NCBI GenBank assembly: GCA_018857735.1
Contig: JABMCL010002481.1
Span: 1,008,501 to 1,072,500, forward strand
DNA length: 64,000 nt
DNA from: Alviniconcha marisindica
Lineage: Eukaryota; Mollusca; Gastropoda; Provannidae
Direction of reading: 5' to 3'
Below, in pieces: positions 52,133 to 64,000 of this stretch; within the stretch, counting starts at the first letter, position 1; each line of letters starts with the position of its first letter. The notes under the pieces were generated by a model that saw nothing but the letters and a program-made list of their open reading frames with translations, was not told the DNA's origin and did no database searches. The translations under genes and the position numbers were made by a program.

Positions 52133-53600
52133 CTACCACCAACGCTCATAAAATATTTGCTGTTTGGTTATGTGACAAGAGACGCAGTGTTCCTCCATTG
52201 CCTGTATCATTGGGGAGGGGCCACACAAATACACCTGGAGTTGTCCTGCTCGCAGCTTTAGCACAGCTTTCTGGATGTCCTCTAAGCTGATCCTGCCAGC
52301 TGCAATTAAAAATATCAACTTTATTATCTGATAATGTACAGAAATTTGACTTCTGGCTTTTCAGTCACACAAAACAGTTGAGAAATGTTGCAATAGAACA
52401 TTTAGTCAGCAGTTAAACAGAAACTGAAACAGAGAAAGATGTGTCAAATAGTTTTTAGACAGCTTCAAGAGGGGAAAACTTGAACAGCAATATGCAGTTT
52501 ATCATGATGCTCAAACGTAAATGGGTTGTCAAAGTTTCATACAAACTCATTTACTGCAATTAACATCGAACAGTACAACTGAATGGACTATCTCAGAAAG
52601 TGTAGCATACCTTTTATGGACCCAGAAACCGTAGATTCCCTTGAGGCAAAGAACCAGGTATTGATGTTGGAATGAGATGTACTGAGGCTCTCCAGCTGAT
52701 CCTGAAATGGCCACCAAAAAAAATGTGATGGGCAGTGATTCCAGGCCGAACAATCTGCTGTAAAAACTTGATGAAACCTTTCATACAATAATTGGTTAAT
52801 TTAACATGTATTTAGTTAACATGAGTCAAGGGTGAGCTTTAGGGAACTTCACCCGCAGGGATCAATCAACTTCTCACAGCAAACTTATGCCACAATACTT
52901 CTAAAAAATGACCCATTGTATAGGCAATATGTTGAACTGTATACATTCTGGCCATTTCCCCAAAGCAGCATGTTAAAGGGGACCCCAGTAACAGAAGAGA
53001 AACCAGAAAGTTTGTTGACAGCTTGGAAGCCAATATATGTTACACCATGAGGCAACTGGTTTCTGCTCTTCACTGGATACCGGACAAACCAACTAATATA
53101 CCCTAAAGAAGCTCAAACTAAAAGAAGAAATATAGTACTTCTGTTGTTTGTTTCTTTTCTATTTTTAATCTCACTGCCATTAACTGTGAGTGTGATGCAC
53201 GCTGATGGTGAAAATTTGTCAAACAAAGAAAGGGGTACTCTATACAATTATACAGTACACACACAAAAGTGCATTAAAATGTTTTCTTCATATTCTGTAA
53301 CAGATTGTTTTTTGCACTGAAATCTGGGCAAGCTGGAAAAGTAGCAAAACCAACCAACCCTGAAAATGAGTTCCGAGCAGGTTCTTGCACTGTACAGCAG
53401 CAGGATGTTGCCTTTGTAGGGTCCTGTGGATGAGGCATTGAGATCGGCAACATGGTTGACCATGCTGCAGAGAGGATTGATTCCGACTCCTCCTGCAATT
53501 AGCAGCACATCAGTGTCTTGCCCAGCTTTGGGGTCAAAGTAGAAATCTCCACCTGATCTCAGCTGTAGAGTATCTCCTGGTTTGCACTGTAACAAAGTTG

Positions 53601-53646
<46 letters not shown>

Positions 53647-56600
53647 AATGTTTATTCTGTTTCACATGAGATTGTTATACAACAGCTGATGTAGACAAGA
53701 TCATTCTTGGGCACCCTTTTCTATATTGTAAGGAGACATACAGCCTGACACAGTATTTTACTTTGTTTTTGTATGCCAGTAAGTAACATTCACATATAGT
53801 CATTTTTTTTTAAAAAGAGTAATGGAAGATGATCAGCATGTTCATGTGTGGTGAAATGAGTCCTGATGGTGTCAACCTTTCCATTAAAAATGGAGCCCAT
53901 AGTAAATAAAAAGTCTACATTTATTTGTATTACATTTATAATGTACCTCAGTGTTCACCTTAAACACAAAAAAGGCATAAGGGTGGTACAAATACACCCA
54001 CATTATCTTCACTTGAACCAATAAGGCAGGAGGGTGTAACACACATATGAATTACCCTATTGTGTATCCATAGGGCAGGAGAATGTAACACAGAATTACC
54101 CTACTATGCACGCATAAGGCAGGAGGATGTAACATAAGAATTACCCTACTGTGCACACACAGAGCAGGAGGGTGTAACACAGAAGATTTACTCTACTGTG
54201 CACACAGAAGGCAGGAGGGTGTAACATAAGAATTACCCTACTGTGCACCCATAGAGCAGGAGGGTGTAACACACATGCAAAATACCCAACAGTGGTATGC
54301 ACAGGTGAATTAACTTACTGTGCAGCCAAATGGCAGGAGCATGTTATTGTTATGCACTTGTCAATTACCCTAGTGTGCACTCAGGCAGCAGGGTGTTATG
54401 CACATGTGAATTATCCCACTGAGCACCTGTAATGCATGAGAGCTAGCCTAGTGTGCACCCACAGCACATACAGGTGTTATACACAGGTGAGCTACCTTCA
54501 TGTGCCTCTATAACAGGAAGTATGACACACATGAAGCACATGTGCTTTAGGCAGCACCCAGAGGGCAGGTTGGTGTATGGCACATGACATGAATTACCTT
54601 CATGTGCAATCAGTTGGAAGGAAGGCATATATGGCCAGTGTACACAAACCCCCCTAGCATGCACCCAGAAAAAAAGAGGATGCAAGGGACGTGATGTGTA
54701 TTGCCTTGGGCAGGCAAGTGCATGGCACAAGATGTCAATTACTTTAAAGTGCATTCAGTAGGCAGAATGGCATCTGGCATGTGCAAATTACCCAAGTATG
54801 CACCCAGAAAGCGAGAGGGCAGATGGCACATTGCATTACCTTAGTGTCATCCAATAGGCAGGTGGGTGTATGGCACATGTATGTAAACTACCTTTGTGTG
54901 CACCCACAAGAGGCAGGAAGGTGCAATGACATGTGAATAACTTCAGTGCAAATGTGAATTATGGGACTGCACACCCAGAGGGCAGAAGAAGAATTACGCG
55001 GAATGTACCTTAGAGTGCACCCTGTACGTAGCAAGGTGTATGGCACATGCAAATTACCTAGTGTGTACCCATAGGCCAGGATGGTCTACACATAATATAT
55101 ATATATGCATTCATGTACCTTTAGCTGTGTTCTGATGGCAGTTTGGTGTACACACGGCATGTGTTAATACCTTAGTATGCACCCAGAAGGCAGGAGGGTG
55201 TTTGGAGAATTTGATGGCCAGCTGCAGGATGCCCTGTGTGCGCAGTAGTGTTGGGGATGAACACATGGAGAACCCACCCACCGTCTCCAGGCCTGGAATG
55301 TAAGTGTCTACCCTGCGTCAGAGCAAAGTCACCAGCATTCAGCTTCACAGTCACAGATAGCTAGTGTCCATATTCTACCTTGAATGGGAACAATGTCAAA
55401 ACAGATTATAATCTTCTGAGCCATGAACATCGGGGCCCATATGTGTGATGAGCTAATAGCCCCCCCCCCCCTCCCAACCCCCTCCAATCGCGTTATTGGA
55501 TTCATGCATCAAGACACATCATAATCAACACAGATGGTGAAGAAGAGACAGGTAAATCTTGAATGGGAAGGGGTCACAGGGTCACTGACATCTGCTACAA
55601 TTTTCTTGAACCTTGAACCTGAACTGTTGTCATGCAGCATCCAATCAGTTTTGAGTTCTTGGCATCATGTGTGTTGCAATGTTAGTAAAACAAGAGTCTT
55701 CCCCCATCTAAAAATAAACAAAAGCTAACAGCTGTTTCTGAGGCTATTGGTTACTCAAGCATGTGGAAGGAGAGCTGGACTTATGGACCCTTTCGCAAAT
55801 CAGGATTAGGGGCTATCTGCCTTCAACATTATGTGCTCATCATACATATGGGCCCTGGTGTCTACACGCTGCATTGCATGAGACGAAAGACACCCAAACT
55901 CACCTTCAGCTAGTGTCCATGCCATACTACCCAGACTGGCATCAACGTCTTCACAACATAACTGCAGTCACTAAAACATAACTTCAGTCAACAATAGCTG
56001 GTGTCCATACTCTACCCTGACAGGCAGCAAAGTGACCAGTGAGTAAATAAAACATGGTGATTTAGCTCAATGTCCACAGAAACCACAAGGCTTCTTGGGG
56101 AAGGGGGTACAGAGGTGGGGGAAGAGGTAGATTACATACCTATCGCTACACTGTCACCACCAGAATGACTCCTGCATTAAGATGGGCAGCGATGAGAGCC
56201 ATTTCGATGTTTCATTAATTGTGAGGGACAAAGTCACAAGACAATGTCCACGGACCACAACTTTTGAAAGAGAAAGAGCTGAAGTGGACTCAAACCGAGG
56301 TCCCTCTGCTTACCAGCCTAATGCCTTACCGCTAGGCCAAACTGGCTCATGCAAAGTGACCACAACACTACTCGGCTATAAACAGCCAGTGTCCACACTT
56401 TACCCCGAGTGGTAAACAGCTGGTGTCCACACTTTACACTGAGTGTCAGCAAAGTCACCACAATATATTCATAAACAGCTGATATCCACATTTTACCCCT
56501 GACTGGCAACAGTCTTGTTCATGTGCACTCTCCATCAAACAGTTCAGCTACTTATCTGACTCAAGAATTCTTTGCATTACACATATTAAGACCAAAACAT

Positions 56601-57255
56601 TTGGACACCACTCTTTTTTCTAAGCTGCTCCTTTTGTCTGAAATTCCCTGCCTCATGAAATTAGACACTTTCAGTCTACTGCTGTATCTAGAACTGCTCT
56701 GAAGACCCATTTGTTTAAAACCTACTGCTGCTAGCAAATTCTCTACTACCTCAAAGAAACAAAAGAAAAAAGCTTGTACAAGTTGTAGCAATACACACCA
56801 TTGTCCAGCTTTGAAGGAGAAGTCTCTATTGCTGACTTGAAGTGACAACAGTTTGACACTGTCTGACACATTCTTTATTTCAAATACTGTGGCTGGTGAG
56901 ATGACCTGCAGCAACAAACCAAAGTGTTGTGTCAAATCACAATACCGGGATCATGTAAAATAACGGTGAATAAATATACATTATCAAAAACATAGCATAA
57001 ATTCAACAGACATATAGTATCAAAAACGTAGCATAAATTCAACAAAGACATTATTTCAACATGTGCAGAGTGATGTCCAGTATGTTCCTCATTTCTGCAA
57101 CTGTACCTCTTTTCTTGAGCTGGCTTTGGTCTTGCTCATGTGGTCTCCTGTAGGGTCCATTGTGTATGTTGAAAGCATCTTTATGCTCAACCATCTAGAC
57201 TTGATGCAGAATCTGCACAATATGCAGACACCCAATTCAGTTCAGCACAAAAACG

Positions 57256-57295
<40 letters not shown>

Positions 57296-57726
57296 CATTC
57301 AATATACACACAATTAAATTCAGTTCTATACCAAAACAAACTGCACCGACATACCATTCAGTTTGAACACATCAAACTCAGTTCAGTACAAACTGATGAT
57401 TATCATGATTATCACTCATAATGGCAGCCATAAATTTTTTTTGTCTGATTAAAAAAAAAAACTGTTTTAATCTTCACCACACTAGATATATATACAATGA
57501 CGACATAAATATATATATACAGATATCACACAGTGACTATTAGGTATGTGAGTAGATAATCTCAGTAAAGACAGGTCAAAATAACTGGCACACTCACAAG
57601 CAGGTATAACATGTAAAGCTACAAGAGGCCAAAACAGACAACAAAAAACACTAGATACCTTAATTCATCCTGCACTCTGACAAGACAGATGGAAAGAGAG
57701 AGGGGATGGGGCAGAGAGGTAAAGGA

Positions 57727-57802
<76 letters not shown>

Positions 57803-58080
57803 GTGTACACATATGCTATCTGTCAAATGAGTCAATAAGTATCATTTGTGTCTGATTTAAATCTTTAAGCAGGCAAGATAACAAGTGCCATAATGGGAAA
57901 ATACATGAATGCCTTTCACTACATTATTATGAAGCAAAGTGGTTATGGGGCCTTTGGCCTGAAATTCACATGTCAAGTAATTTGTAGATCATCATGTGTA
58001 TGCACATGAGTATGCATGCATGTGAGCAAGCATGCATAAGTGTATACATGAGTATCTTAGTGCATGATCTGATTCTTTTT

Positions 58081-58123
<43 letters not shown>

Positions 58124-59150
58124 GTCATGTGTACATGCATTCATGCGTGCAAATGAGTGAGTGAGTGAGTGAGTGAGCGTGTGCATGCATAGGAGTGGGG
58201 GGGTGTGCATATGTGTGTGTGTGTGTGTGTGGTGATTGTGTGTGTGTGCATGCGTGTGTGTGCACATGTGAGAAAAAGAGAGTGCATGCACTTGATTTAC
58301 CTAGTCACTGAGTAATCTTTTTAGGTAAAACACAAGCAAATGCTAATGCAATGAAAACCATAAATGCAACCACGGACATGTTAACTGTGTTGTTGATGCT
58401 GTTTTGGGGGATCTGTATCAGAGGGGACAGCATAGTTGTGTGCACTGCTCTTATACTAGAAGGTTCTGTAGCTCCTCAGTTGTTGGTTGTTGTTGTTTTT
58501 TTGGGGGGATCCACCAGCTCACAAATACAACTTAAAAAAGATTGTGGATACTGTTAAAACAGAGGGTTTTCTTGAATGATTGCTGTTTGTCAGATCCTCC
58601 TTCTAATTCTATAGTTTTTGACACTTGTGTCAAATCAAGTCCAAATAGACTAGCCAGTGCTACCAGACAGTCAGTTCCATAACTTGTGAGAGAAAAAATA
58701 GCATACATGTTGCCAAAGACAAAGTGTTATTTATAAACAGTGAGCACAACACATCTGTTTTAAAGACAGCACAGCTGTAAACTAATATGCACATTACTGT
58801 TCCCTTAAAATCAAGGGAAAATTCCAGTCACCATACCTTGGGAAGGTTAAAGGAGCCTGAAAACTATGCTATTCAATTCAATTCAATTAAAAAAACTTTA
58901 ATCATCCCACAAGGGGCAATTTTGTTGTGGTCATAGAGGGCTCGTAAAATAATAATACATAAAGTTAAGAGAACAATACAACAAATACAACACCACCAAC
59001 AAAAGAGTCTTATTTTAACCATAGTTATAGTTATAAATATAGAACAAATATAGAACAACTGTTACGTCATCATAAAACAGTAATGAACGAAAGATCACAT
59101 ACTTGTAAAAACAATTAATTAAAGTACCACACACAGCCATTAAAACAATA

Positions 59151-59185
<35 letters not shown>

Positions 59186-59212
59186 ATGGCACAGACACAC
59201 ACACACACACCA

Positions 59213-59273
<61 letters not shown>

Positions 59274-61115
59274 CATGTATACATATAATTAATAATACAC
59301 TTCATGTATTGTTTAAAAGGTGTACTGCGACTGGCATAAAAGAGTTCTTAAATCTATTTGTCTTACAAATGGGGCATGCTGGTAGTACACTACTAGTTAC
59401 TAGTAGTAGATATCTAGTGCTACCCAGTCCTAGTGCCAGTAGTGTAGAACTTTAGAGATTTGGACCTGCCTCAATAGTTCAGCATGGTTATTCAACTTAT
59501 TGTGAACTATTTGTTTTGATTTTCTGCAAACACTTCTAGTTACAAGTAGTAGACAACTAGTGCTACCCAGTCCTAGTACTAGTGGCGTAGAACTTTAGAG
59601 ATTTGGAACCTGCCTCAAAAGTTCAACATGGTTATTCAACTTATTGTGAACTATTTGTTTTGAATTTCTGCATAATTTACTAGTTACTAGTTGTACACAT
59701 CTACTGCTACCCAGTCCTAGTACCAGTAGTGTAGAACTTTAGAGATTTAGAACCTGCCTCAAAAGTTCAACATGTTTATTCAACTTATTGTGAACTATTT
59801 GTTTTGAATTTCTGCATAATTTACTAGTTACTAGTAGTAGACATCTACTGCTACCCAGTCCTAGTACCAGTAGTGTAGAACTTTAGAGATTTGGAACCTG
59901 CCTCAAAAGTTCAACATGGTTATTCAACTTATTGTGAACTATTTATTTTGAATTTCTGCATAATGTACTAGTTACTAGTAGTACACATCTACTGCTACCC
60001 AGTCCTAGTACCAGTAGTGTAGAACTTTAGAGATTTGGAACCTGCCTCAAAAGTTCAGCATGTTTATTCAACTTATTGTCACAATTGTGAACCATTTGTT
60101 TTGATTTTCTGCCACTGGGAACAGATACAACTGTTAATGATTATGATGAGGTTCTTCTTTGTCTGTTATGTTTTCATACTGAATGATTCTGAATCCACCA
60201 GCCTTTTTGATCAAAAGCTGATTATATAGACATGTGTGCGATTTTTAAAGTAACATCCTTCTCAAAACATGTCCATCATTAACTTCAATTAGTTCAAAGA
60301 AATTAAAATAGCATTTTACCATTACGGAAAGTGGTTAAAAATTGCCCCACTGATTTTAGAAAATGAGTTTGTTTTTTGTGTTTTTAATGTACCCTGGTAC
60401 GGTGTCACCGTGACGCGAAACTGACACACTGCTTGAGGATAAAAAAGAAAGAAAAAAGGCTGCGATATGACAGGCAATAAAGCTATGACCTATGACAATG
60501 TTCGGCTATCAATCCCGTCAGTTGTCACTCATGAAACTGCCAAATAATTATTTACATATTTAAACCAAAATTTGAATGAATTTCAAGCTCGGCTTCCTCA
60601 GTTGACTTTTTGAGTATACACTGTCAAATATTGACCATTTTGTCACTTTGCTCTTCTACCTGTTGAAAAAAAGGGGTGTTGTTAGAAAGGCTGGTTTCTT
60701 TTTAAAACCGGCATTCGGCAATACTCCTAGTGCGAGCTAGGCAACTGAAACAGTCGAAGTCTTTTCACCCTCTCCCGACCCACGCTGATTGGGAACGACA
60801 AATGTCTGAAAATCGAAGGAGTGGCATCAAACGCTGTCCAAAGTACCTCGGTAACATATAGTGTTTACCCATCCCGGTGAGCTTGAGCACGAACCTTCTT
60901 CGTGCGAAACAGGCTATACGAAACACTGCGTACCAGGTACACGCTGCATCTACTGTGTTATGTAGCAGACGCCATGTGAAGGTTATAACAGCTCTTTTGC
61001 GTTGATTACGTCCCTTTGGTCGATGAGCTACAGAACGTTGAGGTCGAGAGGCCAGCGTATCGCTAGTAACCCCTGCCTCTTCAGCACCCCCCCCTCCCAC
61101 CCCTTCCTTTCCCAT
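52133..61115 (-). CDS. OXNAD1: Oxidoreductase NAD-binding domain-containing protein 1, seven exons
   Basis: Minus-strand exons: 61115-60869, 57147-57107, 56905-56799, 55312-55171, 53586-53359, 52701-52611, 52299-52133 (stop). Phases agree at every junction; 1023 bases, 340 residues (human about 312). The protein is of the ferredoxin-NADP reductase/cytochrome b5 reductase fold and is thought to be a mitochondrial flavin- and NAD(P)H-binding oxidoreductase; its substrate is not established. Landmarks: FSFKAGQWVDTYIPG and GGFSMCSSP (FAD part, about 125-150), GGDFYFDP (191-198), the nucleotide loop IAGGVGINP (209-217), CGPSPM (311-316) and the family ending FYERWW. Exon 2 is only 41 bases but encodes DHMSKT, like DHMERT in human. 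Exon 1 is least certain: it is basic, has an open frame to a Met at 61115 and a fitting donor (ATGG/GTAAAC). Confidence 0.88.
53990..55170 (-). repeat. Decayed minisatellite derived from the donor end of OXNAD1 exon 4
   Basis: About 25 units of roughly 44-50 bases. A well-kept unit contains GTGCACACAGAAGGCAGGAG then GGTGTAACA, close to the exon edge TATGCACCCAGAAGGCAGGAG at 55176-55196. On the minus strand the unit thus mimics the coding end HPPAFWVHTK and the following splice donor. It runs from that donor through most of intron 4; conservation is best at 54020-54270. Confidence 0.78.
56048..56355 (-). mobile_element. tRNA-derived SINE, full-length copy 2
   Basis: Same structure as 5265-5590: tRNA-like head on the minus strand near 56350 (TTTGGCCTAGCGGTAAGGC, then GGTTTGAGTCC), a shared body (ACCTATCGCTACACTGTCAC) and the GTTTCTGTGGACATTGAGC tail. 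OXNAD1 intron 3. Confidence 0.8.
56550..56740 (+). mobile_element. LINE fragment, reverse-transcriptase C terminus
   Basis: A plus-strand frame with a TGA where Trp is expected reads NSLPHEIRHFQSTAVSRTAL then KTHLFK, the familiar end of non-LTR retrotransposon ORF2. Antisense to OXNAD1 within intron 3. Confidence 0.6.
57731..57799. repeat. (GA)n microsatellite
   Basis: About 34 GA units; a (TG)n tract also lies at 57260-57293 and another at 58085-58121. OXNAD1 intron 1. Confidence 0.93.
58865..59390 (-). mobile_element. Probable LINE 3' fragment interrupted by (CA)n
   Basis: The plus strand shows ATTCAATTCAATTCAATT followed by ACTTTAATCATCCCACAAGG, a typical 3' end of animal Rex/CR1-like LINEs on the minus strand. 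Near 59310-59370, AAGAGTTCTTAAATCTATTT resembles the adjoining 3' coding part. A large (CA)n tract at 59150-59272 splits it. Confidence 0.45.
59388..60110 (+). repeat. Tandem satellite, 144-base unit, five copies
   Basis: TACCCAGTCCTAG recurs at 59421, 59564, 59708, 59852 and 59996, spacings of 143, 144, 144 and 144. Units share GTAGAACTTTAGAGATTTGG and ATTCAACTTATTGTGAACTA. OXNAD1 intron 1. Confidence 0.95.
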
Positions 61116-61220
61116 CTACCCGGTCCGGCCCTGGAAACTGATGTTAACAACATCTACCCGGTCCGGCCCTTGAAACTGATGTCAACAACATCTACCCGAT
61201 CCGGCCCTGGAAATGTTGAC
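61114..61220 (+). repeat. Three-copy tandem repeat of about 38 bases
   Basis: CATCTACCCGGTCCGGCCCT is present three times with small changes, the last followed by a shortened unit. It directly abuts the proposed OXNAD1 start codon at 61115, so it falls in the 5' UTR or promoter. Confidence 0.85.
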
Positions 61221-62762
61221 AACAAATCCCTGGCGGCCGGCGTAACTGACTTTACACGCATTTTTGAAAACGCAAGTCGGTGTCAGTCTGGCGGCCGCGG
61301 CGGCACCCAGTGACTCCCGGTCGACCGGGACAGGATAAAACCTGGATCATTTGTTAGTTCTTCCAATGCCGTGCAGACTCGTCACACTCAGTCAATTTTT
61401 TTAGTTGTGTAGAAAGAACTAAAGCCGAAAGCTACATAACGGTACTGATAATCCGATTGTTGATGGTGACTGGTGTGACTGTCGGATGCTTTCTCACAAA
61501 GGGACTGTTGACACGAATGATCGAGTTCGAAGTGCAAGCATCGGTTTACTTCCTCCTTCCTCCGAGACCCGCAGGAAAGGAGCCGGGAGTGTGGATCAAA
61601 CTCTTAGTTCAGTGATCAAACTTCTTTTGTGCCAATGCAGCGGCACACACGTAAAGGGTAATAATCCGTACTGTGCAAAGCTCGAAATGATACTTAAAAG
61701 ATTACGTCCCTTGCTGTGACCGCAGACAGTGTCCACTTCGTTATCAGCCCAGAACTTGAGATCGTTGCGGACAGAGTTTGGGGACCGAAGCTTTGTTAGG
61801 TCATGTCGTTCCAAGAGAACAAATTGTTCTGTCCAGGCTACACGTTGGCCATTCATCCATCACTTTCTGTTTCTTGTTGTTTGCTCCATGCAACGACGAG
61901 TCGCTTCAGTTCAGTCAGTACAATAAGTTTTTTACTGAATTTGCTATATGATCGAAATTAATTGATACTGGAGAAAATGATACGTTGCAGTAAACTCTTT
62001 GAGGATGTTGTTCATTTCCATGGATTCCACCGTAGACTTTCTGACGGAAATAGACGTCTAACAATTTGTCGCCGCTGATTCAGGCATAATTCAAGTTAAA
62101 TATTGCCGAAACTGAGGCCTTTTTAAAACATCGGTTAACATCATTACTATTCTTGTCCTTTTAGTTGTTTAGATCGATGTTATGAAGCAATTCCTGTCCT
62201 TTTAGTTGTTTAGATCGATTTTATGCAGCAATGTTTGACTGATATTTATATATTGTGTTTCACCCTAATATGACCCAACTGAGGCTGACCACTGAGGCGG
62301 CTTTAAAAAAAAAACACTACGTACTTGTCAAATCAAAACTGTGCAAAAGATCAAGCCATCTAAGTCAACTAAGACAAGTCGACCCAAGTTAACGCTTAAG
62401 CGGATTGAGTGGCGTTGAGTCAACACATTTGTGCTTATACTTGTCAGTGATCGCTGTAGTCATTGTCTCAGTTGGGAAATGTTCCCGGGCCCTGGGAATT
62501 TCACTGAGTGGATCATTTCTGAAGCCTGGGAAGCCAGCCGGACGACGGAGCCGCGTGACCAAGCTACGACAAGTTGTGATACGTGACTGAGCCGAGCCAA
62601 GTAGTGACTGACCAGGTTGTGACCGAGCCATACTGAGTCAGACAAGTCAGGTCACGACCACACCTCACCCCTGAGTATCGCTGCAACTGCTTCAATGCCA
62701 GAGAGAGAGAGAGAGAGAGGGGTGGAGTAAGGGGAAAGTGTGTGTGTGTGTGTGTGTGTGTG

Positions 62763-62808
<46 letters not shown>

Positions 62809-62844
62809 GTGCGTGCCGGTGCGTGCGTGCGTGCGTGCCAGCCC

Positions 62845-62882
<38 letters not shown>

Positions 62883-64000
62883 AGCAACTGGAACCACTAG
62901 TAGGCAAGTAGGCCTAAGTGTAGGCTTGTAGTGCAACTCCGCCGGCCGGCGGAGGGGACGGCACGCAAGACCGTGCTGAGGTGAAGGCCGCTCTGGTGGC
63001 TAGACTAAAAGGTGAGGCACTCGACTCTGGAGACAGAAGACGGTGAATCGCAGTCTATTAGAGAACAAAAGACGCTTCTCACTGGTGGGTGTTTGCAAAT
63101 CCATTTGGAGCTGAAACTTCACCAGTCTCCAAGCCCTTCAGTAAACCATTCCTGTTGTTGACAGTCTGGATGATAATGTCCCGAGCCGGAGTAATGAATT
63201 CATGTTTACACGGGTGTTTTACACCTTAAACCTCCTGGTGTTTGGCGCTATAGGAAGTTTACGGCTTTTTTATAATTGGATAATAAAACTAAAAACTCAT
63301 TTCTCTTCGGCGTAATAATAACTTGATCCAAGCGCTGCGTCACTTTTAATCTAGAAAACTCAGATGAGACCTTGGACATTTATAGACCTTAGTACGACCG
63401 AGTCATCGAGTTTTAGGCAGCGCTGCATGTCAAAGTTCTGACACTAGTAAGAACATAGACCTGGCCTCAAGCCAGCCAAATCTCCACTCCGCGTCAGTCA
63501 CTGACTGTGATAAAAAAAATCATGTGCCACGCCACACACTTCTACCATAAAGGACTTTCAATTGCATAGCGCATATATAAGCTGAAGCAATCACAGATTA
63601 CATGACGCAATAATATATTAATAATATATATAATATATATATTATATATTTAATATTATAACCCAAAAACAATGCCGCAGTCTTGAATCAAAAACACAAA
63701 AGGTTAAAAAGAATTTTTTTTTTTTTTTTTTAATTTTTTCCTCTCTCTCTCTCTCTCATGTATCAAATTCATCACCATAACCCGTATGTAATATAAAGAG
63801 CCGTAATTTTAAATTTTTAAATCACCTAGTTTTCCAGGACTATTTTAGAGGGGTTTTTTTGACGAAACAAAACTACAATCCTTGTAAAATAAAGTTTTAG
63901 AGCTCGAGTTCCAGTTTCTGTCCTTCAGACAAAGGAGAGGATGAGGGGGTTTTTGAGTGATTGCCATTGCAAGACTGGTAAAAATTTAGACCTATTTTAT
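61221..64000. other. Upstream flank of OXNAD1, no gene recognised
   Basis: GC-rich sequence at about 61220-61330 (GGCGGCCGCGGCGGCACC) suggests the OXNAD1 promoter region. Beyond it are a duplicated 36-base segment at about 62150-62222, a (TG)n compound tract at 62738-62880, AT-rich repeats at 63610-63660, and no open frame with family similarity. Confidence 0.5.
62738..62880. repeat. Compound (TG)n/(TGCG)n microsatellite
   Basis: TG dinucleotides with TGCG and GTGC interruptions for about 140 bases. Confidence 0.92.

Noticed and set aside
58578..58700. Possible extra minus-strand exon (open frame with LVALASLFGLDLTQVSK after a pyrimidine-rich acceptor)
   Set aside because: No strong donor, no family match, and OXNAD1 exons 1 and 2 already join in phase without it.
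60765..60871. Alternative OXNAD1 presequence starting at MGKHYMLPRYFGQRL
   Set aside because: Its donors do not give the phase needed by the 41-base exon 2, whereas ATGG/GTAAAC at 60869 does.

Overview
The window is eukaryotic nuclear DNA from an invertebrate animal. Genes are split by GT-AG introns into short, phase-consistent exons, and the intervening DNA is full of dinucleotide microsatellites, SINE/LINE fragments and minisatellites. The animal-type orthologues, the repeat style and the tRNA- and 5S-derived SINEs fit a mollusc, most likely a gastropod; that placement is inference, not proof.

Layout. (1) 1-6060: a minus-strand five-exon gene for an unrecognised N-terminally membrane-anchored coiled-coil protein (5832 to 245), with two CRE palindromes upstream. 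Its introns hold long microsatellites, LINE 3' fragments and a tRNA-derived SINE. (2) 6060-10610: no gene seen; AT-rich, repeats, probably partly 3' UTR of the next gene. (3) 10611-12209: minus-strand, single-coding-exon KCTD-type BTB protein. (4) 13675-25355: plus-strand HAGH (glyoxalase II), nine exons, divergent from the BTB gene; one intron carries a 2.2-kb minisatellite and another a tandem array of decayed copies of the start of exon 7. (5) 25670-31285: transposon debris (5S-derived SINE, LINE reverse-transcriptase remnants in tandem duplicate, a 570-bp palindrome). (6) 31286-49645: plus-strand SF3B1, 21 exons found, essentially complete (1348 aa), with a candidate 6-nt microexon and one GC-AG intron. 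(7) 52133-61115: minus-strand OXNAD1, seven exons, convergent with SF3B1. (8) 61116-64000: upstream flank, no gene recognised.

The five genes are unrelated housekeeping-type loci (spliceosomal U2 branch-point recognition, methylglyoxal detoxification, a mitochondrial-type flavin reductase, a BTB protein, a membrane coiled-coil protein); they are not an operon or pathway cluster.

The most unusual observation is that in three different genes the edge of an exon together with its splice site has been copied into the adjoining intron: about a dozen copies of the HAGH exon-7 acceptor end, about 25 decayed copies of the OXNAD1 exon-4 donor end, and one copy of the coiled-coil gene's exon-3 acceptor end. 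Exon coordinates were read by hand from splice signals, phase and family similarity; no alignment or transcript data were available.
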